64,000 nt of DNA from Treponema sp. OMZ 838 (GTDB taxonomy: Bacteria > Spirochaetota > Spirochaetia > Treponematales > Treponemataceae), in NCBI RefSeq assembly GCF_000775995.1, contig NZ_CP009227.1:1178001-1242000 (forward strand). Direction: 5' to 3'. Position 1 is the stretch's first letter, and every line of letters starts with the position of its first letter. The position numbers and the translations under genes were made by a program. The notes beneath the pieces were generated by a model. It made no database searches. It worked only from the letters and a program-made list of their open reading frames with translations, and was not told the DNA's origin. Shown piece after piece: positions 16,693-26,369 of the stretch.

Positions 16693-18162
16693 ATGGATGT
16701 AAAAATAACAGAAATAAAAGTTGTTGATGTAGAAAACCGTGTATATATTTTAGGTGAAAAGATTGGGCAAGGAGGGCAAGGCGCCGTTTTTCATGTTAAA
16801 GATGATGCCGATATTGCAATAAAGCTTTCTACCGATAAAGAAGGAAACCCCTTACAGGATGATACTGCAATAAAAAATATTTCCTACAAGCTTAATATTA
16901 TTCGAAAACTTCCTCTGCTGCAAAATATTAATCTTTCCAAACCTCTTAGTATTTTAAAAAGTCATGCCGGATATGTCATGACTTTTATGAATGAAATGAA
17001 AAGTTTTGAAAGCTTTCTGAAGTTGCATCAAAAAATTGAAGATAATGATATCCCTAGATGGTTAAAAAATGAAGCTGGGAATCCGATTCAAGATGCTGAA
17101 GTTTGGATAAACTTTTGTAAAACAGGAAGTATAAGAACAAGGTTGCTTGCTCTGTACAAAGTCTCAGAGTTACTGGCAAATCTTCATGCAAGGGGGCTTG
17201 TATACGGTGATATTTCCGGCGGTAATCTTATGTATAAAGAATTAGCCGCAGGAATAATAGCCGGACTAATTGATACTGATAATATTAATTTTGCCGGAAA
17301 GAGTAAAACTTATTTCACTCCCGGGTTTGGAGCTCCGGAAATAACAAATGGTAAAAGTTCTGCCACTGTTTATTCCGATTCCTATGCTTTTGCGGTTGCC
17401 GCTTTTTATATTTTAACAATGCTACATCCATTTAAAGGTAAAAAAGTTCTGGGATCGGATGATAATGATGATGATGACTGGGCGAATAGTGTTACGGTAC
17501 AACAAAAAGCTGATCCCGGAAATTTTAATGATACCGGTATGTATCCATGGATATTTAATCAAAATGACGACTCAAATTCTTATGGAGATTTAGAACAAGT
17601 CAATTCATTATTCCTTACTCCGTTATTGTTTGAATTATTTGATAATACGTTTTCAACAGGACATAATAACCCTAAGTTACGGACTCCATTAATCAGATGG
17701 CCGAAAGCTTTTGCTCAAGCAGCAGATTTAACTATTAGATGCTCATCATGCGGAATGACTTATTATTATGATTATACGGAAGATGATAAATATTGTTGTC
17801 CGTACTGTTCAACGGAACGATGTCCTTTCGTTCTAGTAAAAACTTATATAATTAATAACGATGAGTCTGTTTATTCTTTTGTTCATGAGATAGACAAGGA
17901 AGAGTTTTATATACCTTCAAGATGCTTTGAATCATTTAAAATAAATGAGAGTGATAATTCCGTAGTTGGAATTTCTTTGAAAAATGGTTTTATTGCACTA
18001 CGATTGATTGAATCTGAGTATGCTATTTATATTGAAAAGAACAATCTTAGAGAAAGATTTACCGGTGTTTATAAATTTAAAATTTCGGATATCCAAAACT
18101 TTTCAATCACTTTATTAACACAGTATCGCAAAGTAATTATTTCCGGAGGAGAATTACAATGA
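16693..18162 (+). CDS. Ser/Thr protein kinase with C-terminal zinc ribbon (TerY-P module)
   Basis: 489 residues. The kinase domain shows a glycine loop (GEKIGQGGQGAVF, ~21-33), the VAIK-type lysine in IAIKLS, a catalytic YGDISGGNLMY (~171) in place of HRDLKxxN, a DTD in place of DFG (~194) and APE (GFGAPEI, ~213). After it come a four-cysteine zinc ribbon (CSSCG ... CPYC, ~350-375) and a small beta-rich tail. The atypical catalytic loop with retained Asp and Asn suggests an active kinase. Its 3' end overlaps the helicase gene as ATGA, indicating tight coupling. Confidence 0.88.
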   Translation: MDVKITEIKVVDVENRVYILGEKIGQGGQGAVFHVKDDADIAIKLSTDKEGNPLQDDTAIKNISYKLNIIRKLPLLQNINLSKPLSILKSHAGYVMTFMNEMKSFESFLKLHQKIEDNDIPRWLKNEAGNPIQDAEVWINFCKTGSIRTRLLALYKVSELLANLHARGLVYGDISGGNLMYKELAAGIIAGLIDTDNINFAGKSKTYFTPGFGAPEITNGKSSATVYSDSYAFAVAAFYILTMLHPFKGKKVLGSDDNDDDDWANSVTVQQKADPGNFNDTGMYPWIFNQNDDSNSYGDLEQVNSLFLTPLLFELFDNTFSTGHNNPKLRTPLIRWPKAFAQAADLTIRCSSCGMTYYYDYTEDDKYCCPYCSTERCPFVLVKTYIINNDESVYSFVHEIDKEEFYIPSRCFESFKINESDNSVVGISLKNGFIALRLIESEYAIYIEKNNLRERFTGVYKFKISDIQNFSITLLTQYRKVIISGGELQ

Positions 18163-21100
18163 AATTAAGCGAACTAAGATACGGAGAACACTTTTCCTGC
18201 AGAATCGAGCCGTATTCAAATCCTGCTGATAATCTTATTGATAAACAAAATCCGCTTGGAATAATACTTCAAAAGAATACTCATTTGTCTGATGCTTATA
18301 TCTTACAAATAGGGGCGGCTGCTAAAATGGTTAGGATGATAAAGTGTTCCGATATTTCTTCATTAGAAAATAGGATTCTTGCAGGTCAAACAAATCTTTA
18401 TGAAGTAATAAATATCCTTTCTAACAATCAATTGGATATCGAGGTTGTATTTTTTAGAGAATATAAAACATTTCCGCAACCCTTTATTGTTAATGTAACG
18501 GAAGATTTTATTACGGCCTGTGGAACTTCTCATTTTTGTTCTAAAGGTAAAGATGGCGACCAGTTATGCGGTATTTTAAAATCTCAATTTATGTTAGGTT
18601 CATCGTCAAATTCCTATTTTCTTTATATAGGAAAAACTCCCGGAGATGATGATCCTGCGGCTTCTTGTACATTAGTCAATAAAGATTGGCAATTAGTCAT
18701 AAAATCAAGGGAAATAAGGGATGAAATTTCGTTATATTCATCTGATATCAAAAGACATATACCCAGAAACAATGATAATTCCGTGTGTTTGGCAAAAGGT
18801 GAATTGCGATTTGCGTATTTAAGTACAGAAACGATTTCAAAATTGAATGAACTGGAAATGAAAAAGAATTTAGATGACGGTAGCAGTTATATCGGGGAAT
18901 GGGATAAATATAACACGGAAATAGGAAAAAGACTTCTTGAAGCTGCTCGCAAAGTAGGGTATATCGTGTTATCCGGAAAGCCTGAAAAACTTAGTAATCA
19001 TGAAATACTTTTTAACTACTCATATAATGGTGAAAATAAACTTGGCGACTTTAATAATTTAACTATAGAAACGGATACTGTAGATATCGTTCAAGAATTA
19101 CCGGATTACTTACTAAATCCGAATATGACTTACGAAGAATGGATTGGTGAAATTGATAAAAATCTTGAGCAGGAAGCTTTGTTTCAAAATAAAAAAAAGA
19201 AAAAACAAGAACAAGAAGAAAAGCACTGGAGCAATCTTAATATTATTGACTATACACAAGATACGATTACTATAGAATCAAAGCATAAAGGATTACCTAA
19301 AAGAGGAAAAAATGGAGAATTATTTATGATTCTTTCCATTACCGGCGAAAAAATACAGGTTGAAAGAAGACGGCGTGCACGACAGAATATCCTTAAAGGA
19401 TGCAGCCAGATAAGTAATCTGGGGCTTATCCTTGATGGAAAATCGAATCTTAGCTCAAATATTCCAAGTGTATCCGGTACTAAAAGAAAGTTATCCGATA
19501 AGGAACAAAAAAAAGTATATGAAAAGATCTTTGAATTTGAACCGACGGAAAATCAAAAGAAAGCTATAAACATTGCTCTAACAACTTCGGATATTGCAGT
19601 TATTCAAGGTCCTCCGGGAACAGGAAAATCTACCGTTATTTGTGGAATTATTGAATCTTTAAATCAAGATTTTCAGAAAGACAATAATCTGGCAGGAAAA
19701 ATATTGGTAACAAGTCTTCAACATGATGCGGTAGATAATGTTACCAATAGACTTTTAACGAATGGATTGCCGACGGTAAAATCCGGCCGCTCAAGTTCTG
19801 AAGATGAGCTGAGTATTTCTACAACGCAAGCTGAAATTAAATCTTGGTGCCAAACGGTAGTCAAAAATATTGAGAAAAATATTCCTGCCGTAATAGAATC
19901 GGCTGAATTTCAAAATCTGCGTTCTTTATTTTTAGATTATCATAAAGCTCCGTCAACTGCGATGGAGATTGCACTTTTAAATGGTATTAAAAACTTAAGC
20001 TCACGATTTACAACTCCTGAAATTATAGAAAAAATAGATTCAATTTTAGTAAGTTTAGATCAAGACCCTTCCTCGGATGATATGGATATGATCAATTGCC
20101 TTTATGCCTTACGAACCGATGAGGTCTCTTTTCAAGATGATGGTACAAAACGAGCTATGGAATTGGCTGCTCGTTTACGAGAGGCGCAGATTCCTATTCC
20201 TTCATGTTTAAGTAAAGCTTGTAGTTACGAATTGAAATCTGACTTGTCGTTTTTAAGCGATTTGGAAAATTTACAAAATGAGCTGCTTGAACAATATCTT
20301 CCGCATGAAGAGTTCAGACGCAATAAAGAAAATGCCGTTATTGCTGAGATTGTTAATGAAGTATCTCAAAGAATCCAAAAATATCCTTTTGACCCGAGCG
20401 AAAAAAAGAATATGGCGCTTGCCGACTTTATTTATGAGTTAAAAAATAATCCCGATGGGATACTGAATACGCTATTAAGTTATAATCCTGTTTTGGCAGC
20501 CACCGTACAACAAAGCGAAGGACAAGAAATTAATGAGGCACGCCGAAAACTTGGCCTTGATACCGATAAGCAGAAATTACCGTATGAATATGTGATAGTA
20601 GATGAAGCTGCTCGTGTTGCTCCTCCGGATTTATTAATTCCTATGGCGAAAGGAAAACATATTATTTTGGTAGGGGATCATCGTCAGTTGCCTCAACAAG
20701 TTGACCAAGATATTGAGAAAAAAATGGAAATATCGGCAGCAAGCAGAGAAGAAATTGCTTTCTTGAATGAAAGTACTTTTGAAAGATTATTCGCTCAATT
20801 AGACGCTTCAAAAAAAATAACGCTTGATAAACAATATCGTATGCATCCTCTTTTAGGAACTTTTATCAGTAAGGAGTTTTATGAAGTTCATAATCCTGAT
20901 GAAAGATTTGAATCTCCGCTAAAAGCAGAAATATTCAGCCATAATTTGCCTATAATCACTAATAAAGCAGCAATTTGGTGCAATGTTGAAAATGAACGAA
21001 ATGGGGGTGGTGCGGAAAATAGAGATGCTTCAAAAAGCAGGTATAGAAGAGGAGAGGCGATTGTTGCAGCAAAACTCTTGAAGAAATGGTTGGATTTTGA

Positions 21101-21614
21101 TACGGAGAAAAAATTGACATTCGGTGTAATAAGTTTTTATTCGGCGCAATGTCGTGAAATAAAAAAGCAATTATCTTCTCTGGGTATTTGTACTCAAAAA
21201 TTGCAAATAAATGAAGATTATCAATATACCTTATCTGATGAAAAGAAGAACATTAAAGAAAGGCTTCGAATCGGTACTGTTGATGCATTTCAGGGCATGG
21301 AATTTGATGTAGTTATTTTATGTACGGTACGTACGGCAACAGAAGACAGAATAAGAAATGCATATTCTGAAATGCAAAAGGATGCCGAAGAAGGTTTACG
21401 GAAACAACAGGGGCTTTTTGGGTTTTTAATGTCAAAGAATCGGCTTTGTGTAAGTATGAGCCGCCAGAAGAAAGTACTTGTTGTAATCGGTGATAAAAAT
21501 TTGTTTACAAGCAATATCGCAGAAAGCACAGTTCCTGAACTTAATCATTACATCACCATGTGTGAAAATAATATCGATTTCGGACTTGTATTTGATGCTA
21601 AATCAATTGATTAA
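18159..21614 (+). CDS. Large SF1 helicase, UPF1/Dna2-like, with N-terminal extension
   Basis: 1151 residues. About 470 N-terminal residues are not helicase; a segment near 355-405 (IIDYTQDTITIES, then RRRRARQNILKG) looks like an OB-type nucleic-acid-binding fold. The helicase part has Walker A GPPGTGKST (~482), DEAARVAPPDLL (~813), GDHRQLPQQ (~840), KQYRMHP (~890), TVDAFQGMEFD (~1042) and MSRQKKVL (~1100). UPF1-like helicases with SmpB-like OB folds are reported in CoCoNuT operons and are thought to act on RNA or stalled translation complexes; here that is an inference. No nuclease motif was recognised. Confidence 0.88.
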   Translation: MKLSELRYGEHFSCRIEPYSNPADNLIDKQNPLGIILQKNTHLSDAYILQIGAAAKMVRMIKCSDISSLENRILAGQTNLYEVINILSNNQLDIEVVFFREYKTFPQPFIVNVTEDFITACGTSHFCSKGKDGDQLCGILKSQFMLGSSSNSYFLYIGKTPGDDDPAASCTLVNKDWQLVIKSREIRDEISLYSSDIKRHIPRNNDNSVCLAKGELRFAYLSTETISKLNELEMKKNLDDGSSYIGEWDKYNTEIGKRLLEAARKVGYIVLSGKPEKLSNHEILFNYSYNGENKLGDFNNLTIETDTVDIVQELPDYLLNPNMTYEEWIGEIDKNLEQEALFQNKKKKKQEQEEKHWSNLNIIDYTQDTITIESKHKGLPKRGKNGELFMILSITGEKIQVERRRRARQNILKGCSQISNLGLILDGKSNLSSNIPSVSGTKRKLSDKEQKKVYEKIFEFEPTENQKKAINIALTTSDIAVIQGPPGTGKSTVICGIIESLNQDFQKDNNLAGKILVTSLQHDAVDNVTNRLLTNGLPTVKSGRSSSEDELSISTTQAEIKSWCQTVVKNIEKNIPAVIESAEFQNLRSLFLDYHKAPSTAMEIALLNGIKNLSSRFTTPEIIEKIDSILVSLDQDPSSDDMDMINCLYALRTDEVSFQDDGTKRAMELAARLREAQIPIPSCLSKACSYELKSDLSFLSDLENLQNELLEQYLPHEEFRRNKENAVIAEIVNEVSQRIQKYPFDPSEKKNMALADFIYELKNNPDGILNTLLSYNPVLAATVQQSEGQEINEARRKLGLDTDKQKLPYEYVIVDEAARVAPPDLLIPMAKGKHIILVGDHRQLPQQVDQDIEKKMEISAASREEIAFLNESTFERLFAQLDASKKITLDKQYRMHPLLGTFISKEFYEVHNPDERFESPLKAEIFSHNLPIITNKAAIWCNVENERNGGGAENRDASKSRYRRGEAIVAAKLLKKWLDFDTEKKLTFGVISFYSAQCREIKKQLSSLGICTQKLQINEDYQYTLSDEKKNIKERLRIGTVDAFQGMEFDVVILCTVRTATEDRIRNAYSEMQKDAEEGLRKQQGLFGFLMSKNRLCVSMSRQKKVLVVIGDKNLFTSNIAESTVPELNHYITMCENNIDFGLVFDAKSID

Positions 21615-21626
21615 AGGAGAATAATA

Positions 21627-23821
21627 ATGACGGACGCACAAAAATCGGAATTGGTAATTCTCCGAAAAAAAATAGAGGTATTATTTCAAACAAACCATGC
21701 TTTGAAGGTTTTGCACCTATCAAAAACAGTCAGACAAATTTGTTCTGGCCTTGCATTATGTATCAAGTGGAAATACAAGTAGATAAAAGCGAACTTGATA
21801 TTTTTGAAAGAACAATATTAAAGTTTGCAGATTGTAATATCACAAAGGCAAAGGATGTTGCAGATTTAATGAATATGGAAGTTGAAACGATAGCGTTTAT
21901 TCAGAATAGGCTCGTTATAAAAGGTTATTTAAAAGACAAACTTTGTTCGATTACCGATAAAGGCCATGCATACTTAGATGAATATATAAACGGTAATCAT
22001 ACGGAGGCACAAGTTATTTGTTTGTTTAAAGATATAAACTCCGGAGAATTTATAGATTTAGTGGAAGTTTATCCTGCAAAAAATACATTGACTATTTATT
22101 CAGAAAAAAACGGTACTCTAGAAGGATCATTTAACCTGCCGGGAAATGGACGGAAAAAAGGTTTTGTAGTTATCTCTACTAACTATGAAAAAGCCATTGC
22201 ATCTGAACCGGAAGCGTATCTCCTCTTAAGAGCTATCAGAAAATATAACAAGGCTGTTGAGAAAGAATTAAAAATATCTCTTAGTAAAATTTCTAATTCC
22301 GTTAAAGTAAAAAGTAAAGAGGTTGTATTTGTTCATACAGTCGGTTTTGCTACTGCTAATGGAGAAATCCATTCTACCGATGCTGCCGGAATTGGAATTT
22401 CCGATATTTTTACGGATTTTATCCGAAATGCAAACGATAACGAGCATCCGTGGATTCGATCGATTTTTGAAAAGGGAAATGCTAAAATAAACAATGAAGA
22501 AAAAGAGGCTGATAATAAGTACGAGAAACCTCGTTTTAGCTATCCGGCAGTATCCAATCCGATTTTCAATGCAGTAAAGACTTTTAATGAAATAAAATCG
22601 GTTAAGGTAGAAAACCATATTGCGCGAGAAGATATGAAGCGATCGGGAGAAATCATTTATTATAATATATTCACAGCCTTGGAATATGCTTTGAAGATGT
22701 ATTATGCTGATTTTAAGTCTAGGGAAAAAGAAGATGTTACAATACAATTGGCAGATCAGGAAGCGCGACAAATAAACAAAACTAAAATAAAAGAAGTTGG
22801 AATAGCGGAAGATAATATTTTCTTGTTCTATATTCTTGCACAAAATCTTTCCATAAATCTGCCGCACAACTATCTAACATTATTAAAGGTATATCCCGGT
22901 AAAATCAAATCAATGAGGGATGATAATCAACCTGAACTTATACCGTTATTGTGTTTATGTCTGGCAAATGCTATTGATGATCCCGAAGTTCCGTTGAGTT
23001 TTTTGGCAAAAAATTATCCGGACTTTATGATTGATTTTTTTAAATTAAAAGAATTACGTGATAAAACCTCAATGGCGCATGGTCCAGGATTAACATTCTC
23101 AGATGTCTCTGCAAGTAAGTGTAAAGAGATAATCGAGAAGATTCTCTTTTACGTAGAATATTTGAATGAAAAACTAAAAGCCGATAATAAGTTACTTACT
23201 GATTATTTTAAAGATGATATTCATAACAGTAAGTATCAATACTCCTCTTATATTCAGAAGATATATGAAAAGAAATTAGAGTTATACAAAGATTATGGCT
23301 ATGTAACTATTAATAAACTTCCTGCAAATCTTATTAAACAAATGATCAATTCTCTGATTACGTTTGGAGATCGCAAATATGTTGCAGGAAGTGCCTGTTC
23401 GGTATTACAACAGTTCTTTGAATATTCAATTACGGCTATGTTAAAATATATGATGCCACCTTCTAAAGAACAAAGAAACTGCAATTTTGTAGCGGAAAAA
23501 TGTAGAAATGTATATTTTGAACTCAAAAATAACAAATTGCCTGATTCTATAGGTACGGTAAGTTATAAAAAGATAGGTAAGGCTGTATGCGGGGGAGGAT
23601 GCGATAGTTTAGGAGCCGGTATTGTAAGTTTTTTGATACTTGTACCGGAGGAGCAACTAATGGATATTTCTCAACAATATCCTCGGTTTATTCTTGATTT
23701 AGATTTTTTGTTAAAATCACGCGGGCATAGTGATGTTCGAGAATATTCTGAACGGGAAGTATCAATTTATAAAAAAATTGTTACTAATATAATAAAGATA
23801 CTGATAAAATACATTGACTAA
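21627..23821 (+). pseudogene. wHTH and HEPN-like protein, frameshifted near the 5' end
   Basis: The intact reading frame runs from about 21740 (693 residues if started at TTG). A much better start lies at ATG 21627, preceded by AAAGGAG, but in another frame. Restoring one base near 21708 (AA to AAA in TTGAAGG) joins both into one natural-looking N-terminus. The protein begins with a winged-helix-like region (IFERTILKF to VIKGYLKD). In the middle, ELRDKTSMAHGPG fits the HEPN RNase motif R-x6-H, and the C-terminal part resembles another helical HEPN-like unit. HEPN RNases are a known CoCoNuT component. It may be inactive, expressed from a downstream start, or carry a sequencing error. Confidence 0.6.
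23757..23797 (+). promoter_or_regulatory. Island promoter motif, copy 3 (before the McrB-type gene)
   Basis: AAGTATCAATTT (from 23757), 15 nt, then CTAATATAATAAAG (23784-23797), inside the 3' end of the HEPN-like gene and 51 nt before the ATG at 23835. GTATCAA and CTAA are spaced as in copies 1 and 2. The right half contains a perfect TATAAT, so housekeeping polymerase could also use it. Confidence 0.6.
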
Positions 23822-23834
23822 AGGAGTGAATAAA

Positions 23835-26369
23835 ATGTGGCCTTTTACAAATAATAAAAGAGAAAAACAGCTTGTTGAGAGAGAGCACTCGATTAAATCA
23901 AAAGAAGAACGCCTTGAAGATGAGAAAGATTTGCTTGAGCAAAGAAAAATCGAATTTGAGCAATATAGGGACAAAGAAAACACCGCGATAAAAGATGAAT
24001 TTTCAAAGTTGGATGACGCTCGTACCGTATTCGAAATGAAAAGAACCGAATATGAACCTAAATTTCAAGAAGCTATAAAAGGATTTTCAGCAAGGATCAA
24101 AGAAAATGAAGCGGATATTCAAAAACGTAATTCTGAAATTACTGTAGAACGGCAGGAAGAACAGAAAAAGTTTGCTGAGCGGCTCCATGAAGCTCACCAA
24201 AAAAGTGAAAGAGAACACGAAGAAACTCTTTTTGTACAAACCACAAAAAGAATTCAAGAAACGGATACGGAATTAAGTAGTAGACGCGATGCAATTGCTC
24301 AAAAAGAAGCAGAACTGCGTCAACGAGAAATCATTTTAGAACAAGATCGTGATAAGCTTATACAAGACAGAAAAGATTATGAACAAAAAGATTCTCAGTT
24401 AGCGGCAGAAAGAACAATCGTTTCTTCAAAAATGGCGTCTTTAGATGAACAAGCAAAAGAATTAGCCGATGCAAAAATTAAAGAGTTAAATGCGAGACTT
24501 GAAAACTACAAAGAACATCAAGAAAGATTAAGTCAAGAACGAGCAAACCTTGAAATACGGCTCATTGCCTATGAAGAGATTAAGCACAGACTTAATGGCC
24601 AAGAACCGGAATCCATATTAGTTGAAATTCAATCTCTAACCAGACAGTTAGCGGAAGCTAGAAAGACGTTACAGAATTACCCTGATAATGTTGAAGAAGA
24701 ACTCAACCGTAAACAGGAAGAAATAGACAGTCTCTCGGAACAATTAGAAGACTCAAGATATAAACTCGTAGCGCTTCAAAAGCTTGCTAACAGCGGTGAA
24801 TTAAATGCGGTACATAATACTTCATTAGAGACACAAAAAAACATACTTGAACAGGATAAGCTTAGATTAGAAACGCTTAATGCAGAGCAAAATGAAACGA
24901 TTAAGCATTACAGAGAATTATATGATAAAGAGGCGACGCTTGAAGAGAAATTAAATTCTATTATGGCTCCGCATGAAAATTTTACAGAAGATAAAATTCG
25001 TAAAGAGCCGCTGATATTAGTAACAAAAAAAGAAGTTGAAGATTCTGTAGAGTCCGTTCCCGAAACTGATTCAGATATAAATCAAAACAGTGACAATGCC
25101 GCTAATACTGACAACGCAGATAATACCTCAGAACAGAATCAGGAAAGAGCGGTATCAGGGGAAGAGGCAATTAATGATGAGCTTTTATGGTTAGATCAAG
25201 TATGCAGAAAGATCGCCGATTATGGTCTTGCTTTTTCACCGAGAATTATTAAGGCTTTCCATACGGCATTAAAAACCGCTGAATGGTCTCCATTGGCTGT
25301 TCTTGCCGGTGTCAGCGGGACCGGTAAATCAGAATTACCACAATTATATGCAAAGTTTGGCGGCATTAATTTTGTAAATATTCCCGTTCAGCCTAATTGG
25401 GATAGTCAAGAGGCCTTGCTCGGTTACTACAATACAATTTCCGGTAAGTTTGAAGCTCAGCCTCTTCTAAAATATTTAATTCAATCTCAAAAAGAGAATT
25501 CAGAAAATTACTCTGTCAGCTTAAAAAATCAACTGAATATTATTTTACTGGATGAAATGAATCTTGCACACATTGAACAGTATTTTGCAGAATTTTTAAG
25601 TAAGCTCGAAGAACGCCGCGGAAAAGATGAAGGAACTCCGCAATATCCTACATTAGCTGTCAAATTAGGAGGAACGGATTCTTATCCGCTTGCACTTGGA
25701 AGAAATGTTCTTTGGGTGGGAACTATGAATCAGGATGAAACGACCAAAAATCTGTCCGATAAAGTTCTTGATAGAGGCATTGTTATTAATTTCCCTCGAC
25801 CAAATGAATTTAAACGCCGTATAAAGATTAATAAGGATATAAAACCGGAAGAACGGTATCTTCCGATTGAGACATGGGAAGGATGGAAGGTAAACTTTAC
25901 AGACGAACAAACAGCTGCCTCTGAAAAAGTAATTGCACCATATAAACAATTAGTCGAAGAGATTAATAAAGAAATCTCAAATATCGGACGTGCGATTGGA
26001 CACAGAGTTTGGCAATCAATTGAAAATTATATCTGGAATTATCCGGATGTACGGCAATTGCTTATCTCTAAATCGGCAGATATGAATGACAAAGAATTTA
26101 TTGCCGAATTAAACAAGAAGATTGATCCCGCATTTGAAGATCAGTTAGTCCAGAAAATTATGCCGAAGCTGCGTGGAATCGAAACGAGAGGCGAATCTAA
26201 AAAAGTTCTTGAAAAAATTTCAAGTATAATTACAAGTTTTACGAATGAAGGTCATAACATAAATATCTCTAAAGACTTCTTGAACGCAATTAAATTTGGA
26301 GACGGACAATTCCTCTGGCTTACTTCCGAATATTTAAGTATGGAACAAGATAAACAAGAGGGGCGATAA
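23835..26369 (+). CDS. Coiled-coil McrB-type AAA+ GTPase (CnuB-like)
   Basis: 844 residues. The first ~380 are an unbroken Glu/Lys/Gln-rich coiled coil, followed by an acidic low-complexity linker (~400-440). The AAA+ domain has Walker A GVSGTGKSE (~492), Walker B IILLDEMNL (~568) and a McrB-type MNxxD-like motif GTMNQDE (~630). McrB proteins form GTP-driven rings that recruit a McrC partner; the gene for one starts at the last base of this one (TAATG overlap). The long coiled coil in place of a DNA-reading domain is the defining feature of CoCoNuT systems. ATG 23835 follows AAAGGAG. Confidence 0.87.
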   Translation: MWPFTNNKREKQLVEREHSIKSKEERLEDEKDLLEQRKIEFEQYRDKENTAIKDEFSKLDDARTVFEMKRTEYEPKFQEAIKGFSARIKENEADIQKRNSEITVERQEEQKKFAERLHEAHQKSEREHEETLFVQTTKRIQETDTELSSRRDAIAQKEAELRQREIILEQDRDKLIQDRKDYEQKDSQLAAERTIVSSKMASLDEQAKELADAKIKELNARLENYKEHQERLSQERANLEIRLIAYEEIKHRLNGQEPESILVEIQSLTRQLAEARKTLQNYPDNVEEELNRKQEEIDSLSEQLEDSRYKLVALQKLANSGELNAVHNTSLETQKNILEQDKLRLETLNAEQNETIKHYRELYDKEATLEEKLNSIMAPHENFTEDKIRKEPLILVTKKEVEDSVESVPETDSDINQNSDNAANTDNADNTSEQNQERAVSGEEAINDELLWLDQVCRKIADYGLAFSPRIIKAFHTALKTAEWSPLAVLAGVSGTGKSELPQLYAKFGGINFVNIPVQPNWDSQEALLGYYNTISGKFEAQPLLKYLIQSQKENSENYSVSLKNQLNIILLDEMNLAHIEQYFAEFLSKLEERRGKDEGTPQYPTLAVKLGGTDSYPLALGRNVLWVGTMNQDETTKNLSDKVLDRGIVINFPRPNEFKRRIKINKDIKPEERYLPIETWEGWKVNFTDEQTAASEKVIAPYKQLVEEINKEISNIGRAIGHRVWQSIENYIWNYPDVRQLLISKSADMNDKEFIAELNKKIDPAFEDQLVQKIMPKLRGIETRGESKKVLEKISSIITSFTNEGHNINISKDFLNAIKFGDGQFLWLTSEYLSMEQDKQEGR

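Noticed and set aside
22268-22867. 199-codon minus-strand frame inside the HEPN-like gene
   Set aside because: Antisense of an AT-rich gene, rich in Phe/Ile/Tyr, with no start signal; a typical shadow.
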